From positions 1 through 22,530 of the IMG/VR virus record IMGVR_UViG_3300032050_000870: 22,530 nucleotides of DNA. One strand, 5' to 3'. This document shows, in pieces, positions 1 through 7,236 of the stretch. The position numbers were made by a program, and so were the translations under genes. Within the stretch, counting starts at the first letter, position 1. Every line of letters begins with the position of its first letter. Source of the stretch: a virus. Under the pieces are notes generated by a model that saw only the letters and a program-made list of their open reading frames with translations, made no database searches and was not told where the DNA came from.

Positions 1-340
1 CCTTGATATAATCCAAATCATTATCCTTCATCTTCTGGAAAATACCACGGAGCGATTCCACGATAGAAGTACGTAGCGTATCGTCCTTGACCGACTTGTT
101 CATTTCAATCTTAAAGACTTCCAACGTCGGAAGTACCTTATAGTCATCAAAATAATCCAAAGTCGTTTCTACAATCCATTGATTCGCTTCCAACTCAAAA
201 TAGTTTGGGTTGATAACGTCAAACGATTGTGCAACAAAGTCCGGCGAGTTCAACATCGCAGCAACAGCCTTAGACTGAAAACTGGGACCGAACTTTGCTA
301 GAGTGTCTACGTTCTTATCGTACTGCTTATGATTTACCAT
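1..340 (-). CDS. Replicative DNA helicase, T4 gp41-like (5' part only)
   Basis: Partial gene: 113 residues are visible from the ATG at 340, and the rest lies beyond the left edge. I translated it directly from the minus strand. The visible part matches the helical N-terminal domain of the T4 gp41/DnaB-type hexameric helicases: a motif around residues 31-50 (SPDF...NPNYFE) followed by helices around 'DDYKVLPTLEVF' (65-76). T4 gp41 has a comparable pattern near its N-terminus. The Walker motifs would be outside the window, so helicase activity is not shown here. The start overlaps the end of the FEN nuclease gene by 14 nt, so the two are probably translationally coupled within the ssb-recA-fen-helicase transcript. 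Expected role: unwinding DNA at the fork with primase and SSB. An unrelated protein with a similar N-terminal fold is possible, but the neighbours favour helicase. Confidence 0.7.
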   Translation of the reverse strand, partial: MVNHKQYDKNVDTLAKFGPSFQSKAVAAMLNSPDFVAQSFDVINPNYFELEANQWIVETTLDYFDDYKVLPTLEVFKIEMNKSVKDDTLRTSIVESLRGIFQKMKDNDLDYIK

Positions 341-1367
341 AATATCTCGCTAGGGGCGTAAAAGTAAACGTAATCCATTCGTCATAGTTTTGGATACTAC
401 TAATAATATTAGTACGTACCATAAGTCGTGTCAAGTCCGACTTACGAAGTGGAGGACAACTTTCTTCAAATTTATGTAATATCTTCATCTTTGCATCAAT
501 ATTAATATCTACATCACGTAAATTCATCAGTTGCATATTTCTATTTACAATACTACTATTATCTAATATACTCTCTATTACCTTAGGTTTCTTTTTAATA
601 TCAGTATATTTTTGTTCAATTAGATTCAGATTGACCTCAACATTTGGGTCCGCGAATTCTGGAACGTATTTTAATAATGTTTTTTCACCTGCTCCCTTGA
701 TTCCATCAATGTTGTCACTCTTGTCACCAAGTAGTGAACGGAAGAATACAAAGTTGTCTGGATGTACACCGTATGTTTCCAGAATAATATCCACATCAAA
801 TGTCTTTTTCTTGACGGGATTATATACCTTGACGTTTTCATTAACCATCTGTAAAAAATCTTTATCAGTAGAATAAATAATAGATGTCCCACCATTCTTC
901 GTGACCAACTCCGACATATATGCAATAGTATCATCTGCTTCAATATTATCCAGAGCAAGAATAGAAACGGGTAAACATTCCACCATCTCCACCAGAGATA
1001 CGAGTTGATACTTCATATTCTCTTTTTCTTGTTCGTCTGTGGTCATATCATACGACCGATTCAACCGAGTCGGTGGTTTCCGATTTGCCTTGTATTCCTT
1101 GTATATCTTACGCCGACGCTGTGACCCACCTTTACCATCAAATACCAATACAACTCTGGTAGGCTTGAAACTACGAATAGCGAACCCCAAAGATTTCATG
1201 AATCCCGCCATGCCACCGATATGGTTACCATTATCATCTAACGTAGGAATTGCTGCGTAACTTCTCATAAACGTATTCAATGCGTCAACAATAAGGACAC
1301 GGGAATTAAATCCCGTATCCTTACTGTCAAATTGCATCTCATTAAACGCCTTCAATAAATCAGTCAT
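327..1367 (-). CDS. 5'-3' exonuclease / flap endonuclease (T4 RNase H-like FEN)
   Basis: This 346-aa protein is a FEN-family nuclease, expected to remove RNA primers and 5' flaps on the lagging strand. Metal-ligand acidic residues are in family order: D28 (VLIVDALN), D77 (LVFDGKGG), E143/D145/D146 (IEADD), D168 and D170 (STDKDF), then D215/D218 in GDKSDNI. A helix-hairpin-helix-like DNA-binding loop follows (GIKGAGEKT, 222-230). T4 Rnh is of similar size (about 305 aa). The start codon overlaps the 3' end of the recA gene by 8 nt (ATGACTGA), and the 3' end overlaps the helicase start by 14 nt, so expression is probably coupled to both. The 3' half is much more AT-rich than recA next door. The family assignment is firm; whether it acts mainly as RNase H or as flap endonuclease cannot be read from sequence. 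Confidence 0.93.
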   Translation of the reverse strand: MTDLLKAFNEMQFDSKDTGFNSRVLIVDALNTFMRSYAAIPTLDDNGNHIGGMAGFMKSLGFAIRSFKPTRVVLVFDGKGGSQRRRKIYKEYKANRKPPTRLNRSYDMTTDEQEKENMKYQLVSLVEMVECLPVSILALDNIEADDTIAYMSELVTKNGGTSIIYSTDKDFLQMVNENVKVYNPVKKKTFDVDIILETYGVHPDNFVFFRSLLGDKSDNIDGIKGAGEKTLLKYVPEFADPNVEVNLNLIEQKYTDIKKKPKVIESILDNSSIVNRNMQLMNLRDVDINIDAKMKILHKFEESCPPLRKSDLTRLMVRTNIISSIQNYDEWITFTFTPLARYYGKS

Positions 1368-2520
1368 TTAGTAATTGCTTTTTAGATGGTGATACTTCGT
1401 CCTCATCCTCTGCGGCTTCCTTGTTAATCGCAGATGGGTCGAAGTCCTTCTCGTACTTCATAATGAGTGCTTCGCAAATCTTGTCATACAAGTCAGCTTT
1501 CCGTTCTTGGTCAGCTTCGAGGAACGCAGGGAATTCCTTACCTTGGAACTTCTCGTCGTTATAGGAATACCACGCACCTGCTTGCTTGACGATACCATTC
1601 TCCTTCAAGACATCCAACCAACTGCTGTAGTCATCAATACCACGATTGAAATAAATGTTGAATTCAGCCTCACGATATGGCGGACCCAAACGATTCTTGG
1701 TGATGACCGCCTTTGTAGTGATACCAATGATGTTACCTGCCGAATCCTTCAACTTACCAATCTGTGACAGACGGATACGAGTCGAAGCGTGGAATCCGAT
1801 TGCCTTACCACCAGAAGTCGTATACGGGTCAGAGAACGCAGGAGCGTTCATCTTCAAACGTAACTGATTGGTGAATACGAGAGCAATCTTTTCACGACCT
1901 AACAGATTCGTAATCTTCCGCATTGCCTTACTGATAATGATGGACTTTGCAGTTGCATATCCATCCTTATTGAAGTCCGCAGCCATTTCGGTCTTGGTGG
2001 AAGCAGCGGCAACAGAGTCAACCACAATAGTCACCAACTTATCTTTCTTTGCAGATGCACGAACCTTCTCAATGATGTTCACGATAGAGTCAAAGATATC
2101 TTCAACCGTATCGTGCTGAACATAAACGAGCTTCTTCATATCTACACCAACCGCAGAGAAGAATTCATCATTGACGGCGTTTTCCGTATCAATAAGAACC
2201 GCAACACCACCACGCTTCTGTGTGGTAGCAATCAATGAAGCACCAACAAGTGACTTACCAGATGCTTCCAATCCAGTCAATTCCGTGATACGACCGGCGG
2301 CAATACCACCGTTCGGACGATTACTGATTGCGATATCCAACATCGTATTTCCCGTGGAAATGAAATCAGTCAAATCCGTAGGAGTCTCTTCCTCACCATC
2401 AAGGAAGTAAGCAACTTGTCCATCTTTATATAATTTATTCAAGCTATCTGCGATAACTTGTGCCAATTCATCTCTATCTGCCGATGGACTGGACTTCTTT
2501 GTTTTAGTTTCTTTTGCCAT
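1360..2520 (-). CDS. uvsX: UvsX/RecA-like recombinase
   Basis: This RecA-superfamily strand-exchange ATPase is 386 aa from the ATG at 2520. I prefer that start over an in-frame ATG seven codons upstream because AAGGA sits 5-6 nt before it (ATAAGGAATCATATG). Counting from this start, Walker A is GLEASGKS (83-90), the catalytic Glu is probably E113 (LIDTEN), and Walker B is VTIVVD (163-168). A loop-2-like region with FTNQLRLKM and the TSGGKA motif follow. The C-terminus is rich in acidic residues and Lys. Expected role: forming a presynaptic filament on ssDNA for recombination-dependent replication and repair, working with the adjacent SSB and the FEN/helicase genes. It lies just downstream of a hairpin terminator, so its transcription probably depends on read-through or on an unrecognised promoter. 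Base composition is close to 50% GC, like ssb. T4 UvsX is 391 aa, so length fits. Confidence 0.93.
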   Translation of the reverse strand: MAKETKTKKSSPSADRDELAQVIADSLNKLYKDGQVAYFLDGEEETPTDLTDFISTGNTMLDIAISNRPNGGIAAGRITELTGLEASGKSLVGASLIATTQKRGGVAVLIDTENAVNDEFFSAVGVDMKKLVYVQHDTVEDIFDSIVNIIEKVRASAKKDKLVTIVVDSVAAASTKTEMAADFNKDGYATAKSIIISKAMRKITNLLGREKIALVFTNQLRLKMNAPAFSDPYTTSGGKAIGFHASTRIRLSQIGKLKDSAGNIIGITTKAVITKNRLGPPYREAEFNIYFNRGIDDYSSWLDVLKENGIVKQAGAWYSYNDEKFQGKEFPAFLEADQERKADLYDKICEALIMKYEKDFDPSAINKEAAEDEDEVSPSKKQLLND

Positions 2521-2539
2521 ATGATTCCTTATATGTAAC

Positions 2540-2593
2540 AAAACACGCAGGGACTAGGTAGTTTTGAGGCTACCTAGCACCACTACGTGTTTT
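2540..2593. terminator. Two-part hairpin terminator between ssb and recA, possibly bidirectional
   Basis: The gap between ssb and recA contains a nested inverted repeat. The inner stem CTAGGTAG/CTACCTAG (2554-2561 with 2570-2577) is a perfect 8 bp with an 8-nt loop. The outer stem AAAACACG/CGTGTTTT (2540-2547 with 2586-2593) is also a perfect 8 bp, separated from the inner stem by an asymmetric internal loop. On the minus strand the hairpin ends in a T-rich tract (CGTGTTTTGTT), as expected for an intrinsic terminator after ssb. On the plus strand it ends GTGTTTTTGG, so it could also act in reverse. It would reduce recA-fen-helicase transcription relative to ssb, as is sensible for a protein needed in large amounts. 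Confidence 0.75.
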
Positions 2594-2600
2594 TGGTTAA

Positions 2601-3389
2601 TTAATCGTTGAACAACTCGTCAAACGCATCAACTGCGTTCTTGACGTTCTCCTTCGGAGCTGCTGCCGTAACAGTCTCAGACTTGGGAGCTTCAGCTTCA
2701 CGGGCGGGAGTGATGACCGCATTATCGGGGTCAAGATACTTCTCAAGCGTGACCTTCAGTTCGTTGTAGGTCGGCTCGGTGTAAAGTTCCTTGATGTCGG
2801 GCTGTTCAGAGAGCCATACCTTCATCTGAGCTGCGTCAGTAGAAAGCGGAGTCTGTGACGGCTTGACCTTCACAGAAGTCTTAGCAAAACTTGTGTCCGA
2901 CTTCTCCTTCGGAATGTATTCCACTACGATGTCACGACCAGTCTTGGGGTCGGTGATATCGCCGTAATCAGGGTCGGAGATGTACGAAAGAAGTTCCTGA
3001 TAGACCGTCTTACCGAACGAATAGAAACGAACACCCTTATCCTCTTCACCACGAACGATGACAGGAATATAGGTACGGAGCTTCGGCATAAACGGACGAG
3101 CCTCAGCATAGCGCTCCTTCGGGTCACGGGTCTGGTCTGACTTCAGTGCGTCAGCAAACTCCGCAATCGGGTCACGATTACCATACGAGAGAGGCGAGAG
3201 ATGGGTCTTGTTGCCAAGATAGTGGAAGTAGAGTTCAATAAAGGGATTCTCGGGGTTATCCTTCCACGGGACGATACGGATGACGGTCTTTCCTTCCTTC
3301 GGCTTCCAGATAGCGGTATCGCGGTCCCCACCGCCGACACGCTTGAAACTGTTGAGCTTACTCTTTAATGCGTTGATGTCTAATGCCAT
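2601..3389 (-). CDS. 32: Single-stranded DNA-binding protein (T4 gp32-like)
   Basis: This 262-aa protein resembles T4 gp32, which coats ssDNA at the fork and recruits replication proteins. It has a basic N-terminal segment (MALDINALKSKLNSFKRV), a central OB-fold-like core starting near 'TVIRIVPWKDNPENPF', an Ala/Glu/Lys-rich linker around 228-250, and a short acidic tail DAFDELFND (254-262) typical of SSB protein-interaction tails. It lacks any cysteine, so the Cys/His zinc site of T4 gp32 is absent. A strong SD (AGGAG, 7 nt before ATG) and a consensus promoter about 65 nt upstream suggest high expression, and a terminator follows directly. The leader carries three regularly spaced repeats that could be an autoregulatory site. 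GC content is higher than in neighbouring genes (32 of 60 bases in 2641-2700). Confidence 0.88.
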   Translation of the reverse strand: MALDINALKSKLNSFKRVGGGDRDTAIWKPKEGKTVIRIVPWKDNPENPFIELYFHYLGNKTHLSPLSYGNRDPIAEFADALKSDQTRDPKERYAEARPFMPKLRTYIPVIVRGEEDKGVRFYSFGKTVYQELLSYISDPDYGDITDPKTGRDIVVEYIPKEKSDTSFAKTSVKVKPSQTPLSTDAAQMKVWLSEQPDIKELYTEPTYNELKVTLEKYLDPDNAVITPAREAEAPKSETVTAAAPKENVKNAVDAFDELFND

Positions 3390-3402
3390 TGTACTTCTCC
3401 TG

Positions 3403-3428
3403 TGTTTAAAAATGTTTAAGGGTGTTTA
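3403..3428 (-). promoter_or_regulatory. Triple TAAACA repeat in the ssb leader, candidate translational operator
   Basis: The ssb 5' leader contains TAAACA three times on the minus strand (plus-strand TGTTTA at 3403-3408, 3413-3418 and 3423-3428), spaced exactly 10 nt apart. The last copy ends 1-2 nt before the SD (GGAGA). The surrounding leader is AU-rich with only a weak possible stem (GGGT/ACCC). T4 gene 32 is known to be repressed at translation by its own product binding an unstructured A/U-rich leader over the ribosome site. The arrangement here suggests the same logic, but that is inference. Confidence 0.45.
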
Positions 3429-3453
3429 TTGTAATATACCCCAAGTAGGAAGA

Positions 3454-3482
3454 AGTATATTACGGTTTGTTTAGTTTGTCAA
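3454..3482 (-). promoter_or_regulatory. Sigma70-type promoter upstream of ssb
   Basis: On the minus strand a perfect TTGACA -35 box (3477-3482) is followed after 17 nt by TATACT (3454-3459), one mismatch from the TATAAT consensus. The -35 is embedded in ACTTGACAA, shared with two other promoters in this window. A start site near 3447 would give a leader of about 55-60 nt before the ssb ATG at 3389. Confidence 0.85.
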
Positions 3483-3492
3483 GTCCTACTTA

Positions 3493-3894
3493 CTAAAAGT
3501 TTAATATTTCTTTTATTTTGGTTTTAACTGTTTTTAATTGACCATGTGCGGTTACTAAAATAGAATTCTTTAATTCATCCCAATCAATCTTATAGGACTT
3601 ATCTATTTTACCGCCGTTCTTACTGGCGATTAATGCGTTTAATGCATTAATGGTATATATCGTATTCGTTTGTTTCTTTCTATGGACGGATATGGTTGAC
3701 GCAGGTGGTGCGTACTGCGATTTCAATGACCCCGCAATAATATTGTAGGTCAAAATTAATTGATTCGCATCATCCACGTTTTCCAATACATAGATGTTAT
3801 TGAAAGCTAACGTATATGAGTTTTTTATAAGTTCAACGTTTTCTTCCAATTTATCTACTGGAATAAACGTGCATAATAACTGAGTTTCGTTCAT
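3493..3894 (-). CDS. Unknown 133-aa protein downstream of the polymerase
   Basis: I do not recognise this protein with certainty. It is a 133-aa soluble protein without signal peptide or membrane segment. It begins MNETQLLCTFIPVDKLEENV, has a hydrophobic/charged alternating N-terminal half, a basic 'VHRKKQTNTIYTINALNALI' motif (around 90-110 by eye) and a Lys-rich C-terminus. It follows the DNA polymerase gene by 62 nt and precedes the ssb promoter, so it probably belongs to the replication transcript started at 5257-5285. Its own SD is poor (ACGAG upstream of ATG), and a TGATACTTATA motif lies 34 nt before its start. The basic central region could bind nucleic acid or a replication partner. 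A RegA-like translational repressor would fit by location and size, but I see no sequence match to T4 RegA. Confidence 0.75.
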   Translation of the reverse strand: MNETQLLCTFIPVDKLEENVELIKNSYTLAFNNIYVLENVDDANQLILTYNIIAGSLKSQYAPPASTISVHRKKQTNTIYTINALNALIASKNGGKIDKSYKIDWDELKNSILVTAHGQLKTVKTKIKEILNF

Positions 3895-3956
3895 ATGATA
3901 CTCGTAAGACTGTTAATATAACACTTCTTATAAGTATCAAATTAACTTCAATAACA
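3895..3956 (-). promoter_or_regulatory. Short AT-rich gap with possible promoter-like motif
   Basis: The 62-nt gap between the polymerase stop and the 133-aa gene is AT-rich. On the minus strand it contains TGATACTTATA (3929-3939), which matches the first 11 nt of the 17-nt motif at 15681-15697 and 19841-19857 with one difference. The motif includes the palindrome CTTATAAG just downstream. There is no TTGACA box and no convincing terminator. This is weak evidence for a local promoter. Confidence 0.25.
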
Positions 3957-5228
3957 CTATATTTTATATAGGTTTAGTTCATTATAGTTATGACCACGAT
4001 ATTGACGAACGGGAAACCCACCCGCACTCAATAAGTTGGACACGTTTTCCATAGAATCCAGTTCATCGTTGTGAACATCCAATAGAATTGCATCATAGGT
4101 ATATAAAACAACTTTGGATTCAAACATCCCCAAGAAATTACAAACATCTTCAACCCGTGATATAGCTTCTTCGGTTTCAGTCAATTGCATCATATAATTA
4201 AATACTTTATTCTTGGATGGGTCGGTAAGTACCACTTTGCGACCCGTTTGCGACAATACAAATCCATTGTGACGGTATTCGTCCCATAACTTAGAGGAAT
4301 ACTGCTTAATCCTTTGGAAGAACTCTACACCACCCGTATCGTCGGATTGTCCATACATCAGTGCAAATGTTCTGGCTTTAGACTCCTCATATTGCTCCTC
4401 TGTTACTTCATCAACTCCATAGTATTGTTGAGCGAGGTAGGTGTGAAGTGAAGTGGATGGGAGTTGATAGCCAACTAGTTTTCCAGCCAATCGTAAGTGA
4501 AATGCCTCATAGTCAAACTGAACAAGAGTTCCGTGCTTCCCAAATCTGCTGACAAACTTTTCACGGGTACCATCATTCTTATTCAGCGCGGCAAAGTTGA
4601 TACCACCGAACGCATTACTTGGACGGCCAGTAGAGGTATAAATGTTATAATCCGAATACACCAATCCATCGGTGGTTTGAATACCAGACTTTTCAATACT
4701 GGTTAGCGTAGGAATAGTAATCTGATTAATAAATTGAAATGCCGATTCTTGTTCGGTAGACTCATATCGTTTATACAGATGTTCGCAGTGTTGGAGAAAT
4801 GCTTCTGCGGTTTCCACCCATGAAGTCAATGGGATACTATAGTGAAGATTCTTGAACTTGAATTGGTTCTTAATCTGATGTATACCCATCGTATAGAACT
4901 CACGATAAATTGGGATGACATCATTGTTGAGATGTAAGAGTGTTGCCAAATCAACCACATTGACTGCATTAGTGAGATGACGAAGTTCCTTTTGGTGCAG
5001 AGTGACCAGTTTATGTGCGTGGGAAAGGTCAATCTCAAAGTGTGGCGCATCTGGATGATTGACAGATACCGTATAGAACGTCCCATCTTCAAATCGGAAA
5101 TGAATTGAGGACACCTTGTTCTGGACGGGATGTAGAAACGCATCAACCGCTACGAGATAGACATAGGCAGTCTCTTCTCGTAAGCGGTCTGTGAGTTTTG
5201 TAATATCGTCTAGATTTGTAATAACCAT
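3957..5228 (-). CDS. Divergent family A DNA polymerase (PolA-like)
   Basis: This 423-aa protein has the core motifs of family A polymerases and should extend DNA primers. Motif A is FDYEAFHLR, with catalytic D239. The O-helix has K284 followed by F288 and Y292-G293 (KARTFALMYG). The N...Q motif is NYMMQ (344-348). Motif C is YTYDA, with catalytic D379. TGRPS (200-204) matches the TGRLS motif before the palm. Compared with Klenow, several conserved residues differ: E710 to H244, R754 to Y280, H881 to Y378, E883 to A380. The first about 150 residues resemble a shrunken 3'-5' exonuclease domain (VAVDAFL near 26-32, then FEDGTFYTVSVNH) in which the DxE motif has lost its Glu, so proofreading is probably absent. 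T4-like phages normally use a family B polymerase; none is seen here. It has its own promoter at 5257-5285 and precedes the 133-aa gene. Confidence 0.85.
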   Translation of the reverse strand: MVITNLDDITKLTDRLREETAYVYLVAVDAFLHPVQNKVSSIHFRFEDGTFYTVSVNHPDAPHFEIDLSHAHKLVTLHQKELRHLTNAVNVVDLATLLHLNNDVIPIYREFYTMGIHQIKNQFKFKNLHYSIPLTSWVETAEAFLQHCEHLYKRYESTEQESAFQFINQITIPTLTSIEKSGIQTTDGLVYSDYNIYTSTGRPSNAFGGINFAALNKNDGTREKFVSRFGKHGTLVQFDYEAFHLRLAGKLVGYQLPSTSLHTYLAQQYYGVDEVTEEQYEESKARTFALMYGQSDDTGGVEFFQRIKQYSSKLWDEYRHNGFVLSQTGRKVVLTDPSKNKVFNYMMQLTETEEAISRVEDVCNFLGMFESKVVLYTYDAILLDVHNDELDSMENVSNLLSAGGFPVRQYRGHNYNELNLYKI

Positions 5229-5256
5229 TAGTTCCTCAATAATATATTATAATTTA

Positions 5257-5285
5257 AATATAGTATGTTGGAATGTATTTGTCAA
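5257..5285 (-). promoter_or_regulatory. Sigma70-type promoter upstream of the DNA polymerase gene
   Basis: On the minus strand TTGACA (5280-5285) is followed after exactly 17 nt by TATATT (5257-5262). It starts just past the end of the 644-aa structural gene (stop at 5296), so the polymerase does not need transcription from the tail operon. The gene's SD is GAGGA, a few nt before the ATG at 5228. No clear terminator separates the structural gene from this promoter. Confidence 0.8.
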
Positions 5286-5295
5286 GTATGTCGTA

Positions 5296-7230
5296 CTATT
5301 CTGTATATGTCCAAACGTCACCGCCCCACACAGCCGTATCAGGGGCTGCCGACGCTACTATAGTACTTGCACTTAATATTCTTATACTCTTTATTGGATA
5401 ACGTAGGGTTAATGTATCTATTTGTTGTGTTGTTCCCGACGATGATACCTGAGCAGAGATAGAACCACTAGATTCGTTTTTTAGTTGTATAACCCATCCG
5501 GTGGGTACATTATTAAATGTTATGTATCTGTCGGTCATTAAGAAAAACTCTGAGTACGTTAATGTATTTCCTGTACCAGAAGAGTAGTACACTCCAGCGG
5601 AACCATTAAATACAGTTACTCCGCTTAATGAACGAGATACGGCTGCATCATACATATAACTGATTGCAGTAGATTCATTTACATATACAGAAACTCTTTG
5701 TGGTAATGTTCTGTTTACGCTTTCCTGTGAACTTGATTGTAGTACGGTACCAGCCGAATTCTGTTCATACAATCCTTCTGTTCCAGAAAATCCACTAGGT
5801 ATATAGTAGTATACCGATTGTGATGGAGAAGATGCAGCATTAATACGTGTAGCAGCACCGCCCGCTCCTCCGGTAGATTTATTTGCCCATACAGTCTGTA
5901 CGAACATATTCCTTAATTCTCCAGACGGAAGATATCTGCTAAACCCATTAGTATTACTGATTGACGATGTGAACAATAAGTTATTTGAACTGGTTAGTAT
6001 TCTAGTATTAGTTGGGACAGCCCAATCCGCAGGATTAAATGTAGTGGATACAAATCCATCTGCTGTTGCCTGGAATGCTGCTAATTTTCCTGTGGTACTT
6101 CTAGTTAACGATGTAAAACTTTGACTTGTATAATTTTGTACTATTAATTTATTAAATATTGTACCACCTGAGGTTGCCAACGACCAACCCGAATAATATC
6201 CTATTCTCCGTGATGTTATTCCTTGTAATTGCGTTGGTAACGAGGACGAACATGCGAGTACTAACGTGGATGGGTCCGCTCCATAGTCACCATAATATAG
6301 TGATGCTGTATTTTCAAGTACTTGTAACATCACTCGTTTTCCACTTGAAACAGGTAATAATATGTTTTGTGAAGTTGCCAACGTTGTGGTTAGGCCAGAC
6401 GAACTAACAAATTTTATGTCTAGTGACATAGAAGCTGCGCTAACCCTTGTAACTACGCCACGCAGATAATCTGTTCCGTTATAACTAGATATGGGTGTGT
6501 CTGGTATGAACGCGGCTATTCCACCGTCGCCAGCTGTATCTACTGCGAGTCTATTTATATCTGATATTAATCTTATTGATGTATGGTCAAAATTAACGTT
6601 ACTTCTTGCAACATTTATTGTACTTTTACTCACTTTTATGGCATCATAGTCCATGACTGTCCATGTATCTGCTGTATCATTGTACTCGTAAGATGACCAC
6701 CCGCTTGATTGAGGATTAGATATTAAATATCCAGAACCCGATAAATTTACAGTGTATGTACCATTTAAAAACGGGCTATCTTCTGCTATTGTTTGCCAAG
6801 ATAATATTGTAATAGGTGGTTCAGGCGCGGGTTCTGCCAACCCAAACGTTGAAATGTTCGTTTCTGGAATCTCAAGAGTTTTTTCAGTAAACTGCTGTAT
6901 TCGTTTACCTGAAAAATATTCTAGCGGATTAGGTAACATACGTGCTACCCCCGGCATTATTTGATTATAAATTTCTTTTTGATTTTTATTTTGCGTCTCG
7001 GCACCATATAATATTTGGTCACGATTGACAAGTGTATCATTATCATATCCACCAATAATCCATTTTATTTCAATAGTTTGATATGACGTATTAGTTACAA
7101 ATTTAAAATATTGTTGCTTATCTACTTCAACAATTTTTTTTGAATTAAGATACTTTACAAAATACCTACTCACATATCCACGTGCGATATCTTGTTGTGT
7201 TATTTTTGGACGATTACTAATTGGATACAT
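5296..7230 (-). CDS. Virion structural protein, probable tail/baseplate-attached adhesin
   Basis: This 644-aa protein is the last gene of the tail block, starting 6 nt after the hub gene stop. Residues 1 to about 115 are charged, mixed alpha/beta and look like an attachment domain (start MYPISNRPKITQQDIARGY; end near NPLEYFSGKRI). The remaining 520 residues are Ser/Thr/Gly/Tyr-rich and predicted beta, as in phage fibre and receptor-binding proteins. A segment around 225-370 alternates hydrophobic strands in a way reminiscent of a concanavalin/LamG-like jelly roll, and a second similar block follows near 450-580. I cannot assign a T4 counterpart. By place and composition it is probably a baseplate-attached fibre or adhesin. 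It could instead be a baseplate wedge component with a surface-exposed C-terminus. GC is low (16 of 60 bases in 6121-6180). Confidence 0.65.
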   Translation of the reverse strand: MYPISNRPKITQQDIARGYVSRYFVKYLNSKKIVEVDKQQYFKFVTNTSYQTIEIKWIIGGYDNDTLVNRDQILYGAETQNKNQKEIYNQIMPGVARMLPNPLEYFSGKRIQQFTEKTLEIPETNISTFGLAEPAPEPPITILSWQTIAEDSPFLNGTYTVNLSGSGYLISNPQSSGWSSYEYNDTADTWTVMDYDAIKVSKSTINVARSNVNFDHTSIRLISDINRLAVDTAGDGGIAAFIPDTPISSYNGTDYLRGVVTRVSAASMSLDIKFVSSSGLTTTLATSQNILLPVSSGKRVMLQVLENTASLYYGDYGADPSTLVLACSSSLPTQLQGITSRRIGYYSGWSLATSGGTIFNKLIVQNYTSQSFTSLTRSTTGKLAAFQATADGFVSTTFNPADWAVPTNTRILTSSNNLLFTSSISNTNGFSRYLPSGELRNMFVQTVWANKSTGGAGGAATRINAASSPSQSVYYYIPSGFSGTEGLYEQNSAGTVLQSSSQESVNRTLPQRVSVYVNESTAISYMYDAAVSRSLSGVTVFNGSAGVYYSSGTGNTLTYSEFFLMTDRYITFNNVPTGWVIQLKNESSGSISAQVSSSGTTQQIDTLTLRYPIKSIRILSASTIVASAAPDTAVWGGDVWTYTE

Positions 7231-7236
7231 AATATA

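Noticed and set aside
2521-2541. Upstream ATG for recA giving a 393-aa product
   Set aside because: It lies at the edge of the terminator hairpin without an SD, while ATG at 2520 has AAGGA at correct distance and gives the usual UvsX-like N-terminus.
5284-5297. Small inverted repeat AGTA/TACT after the 644-aa gene as terminator
   Set aside because: Only 4 bp with no T tract; not convincing.
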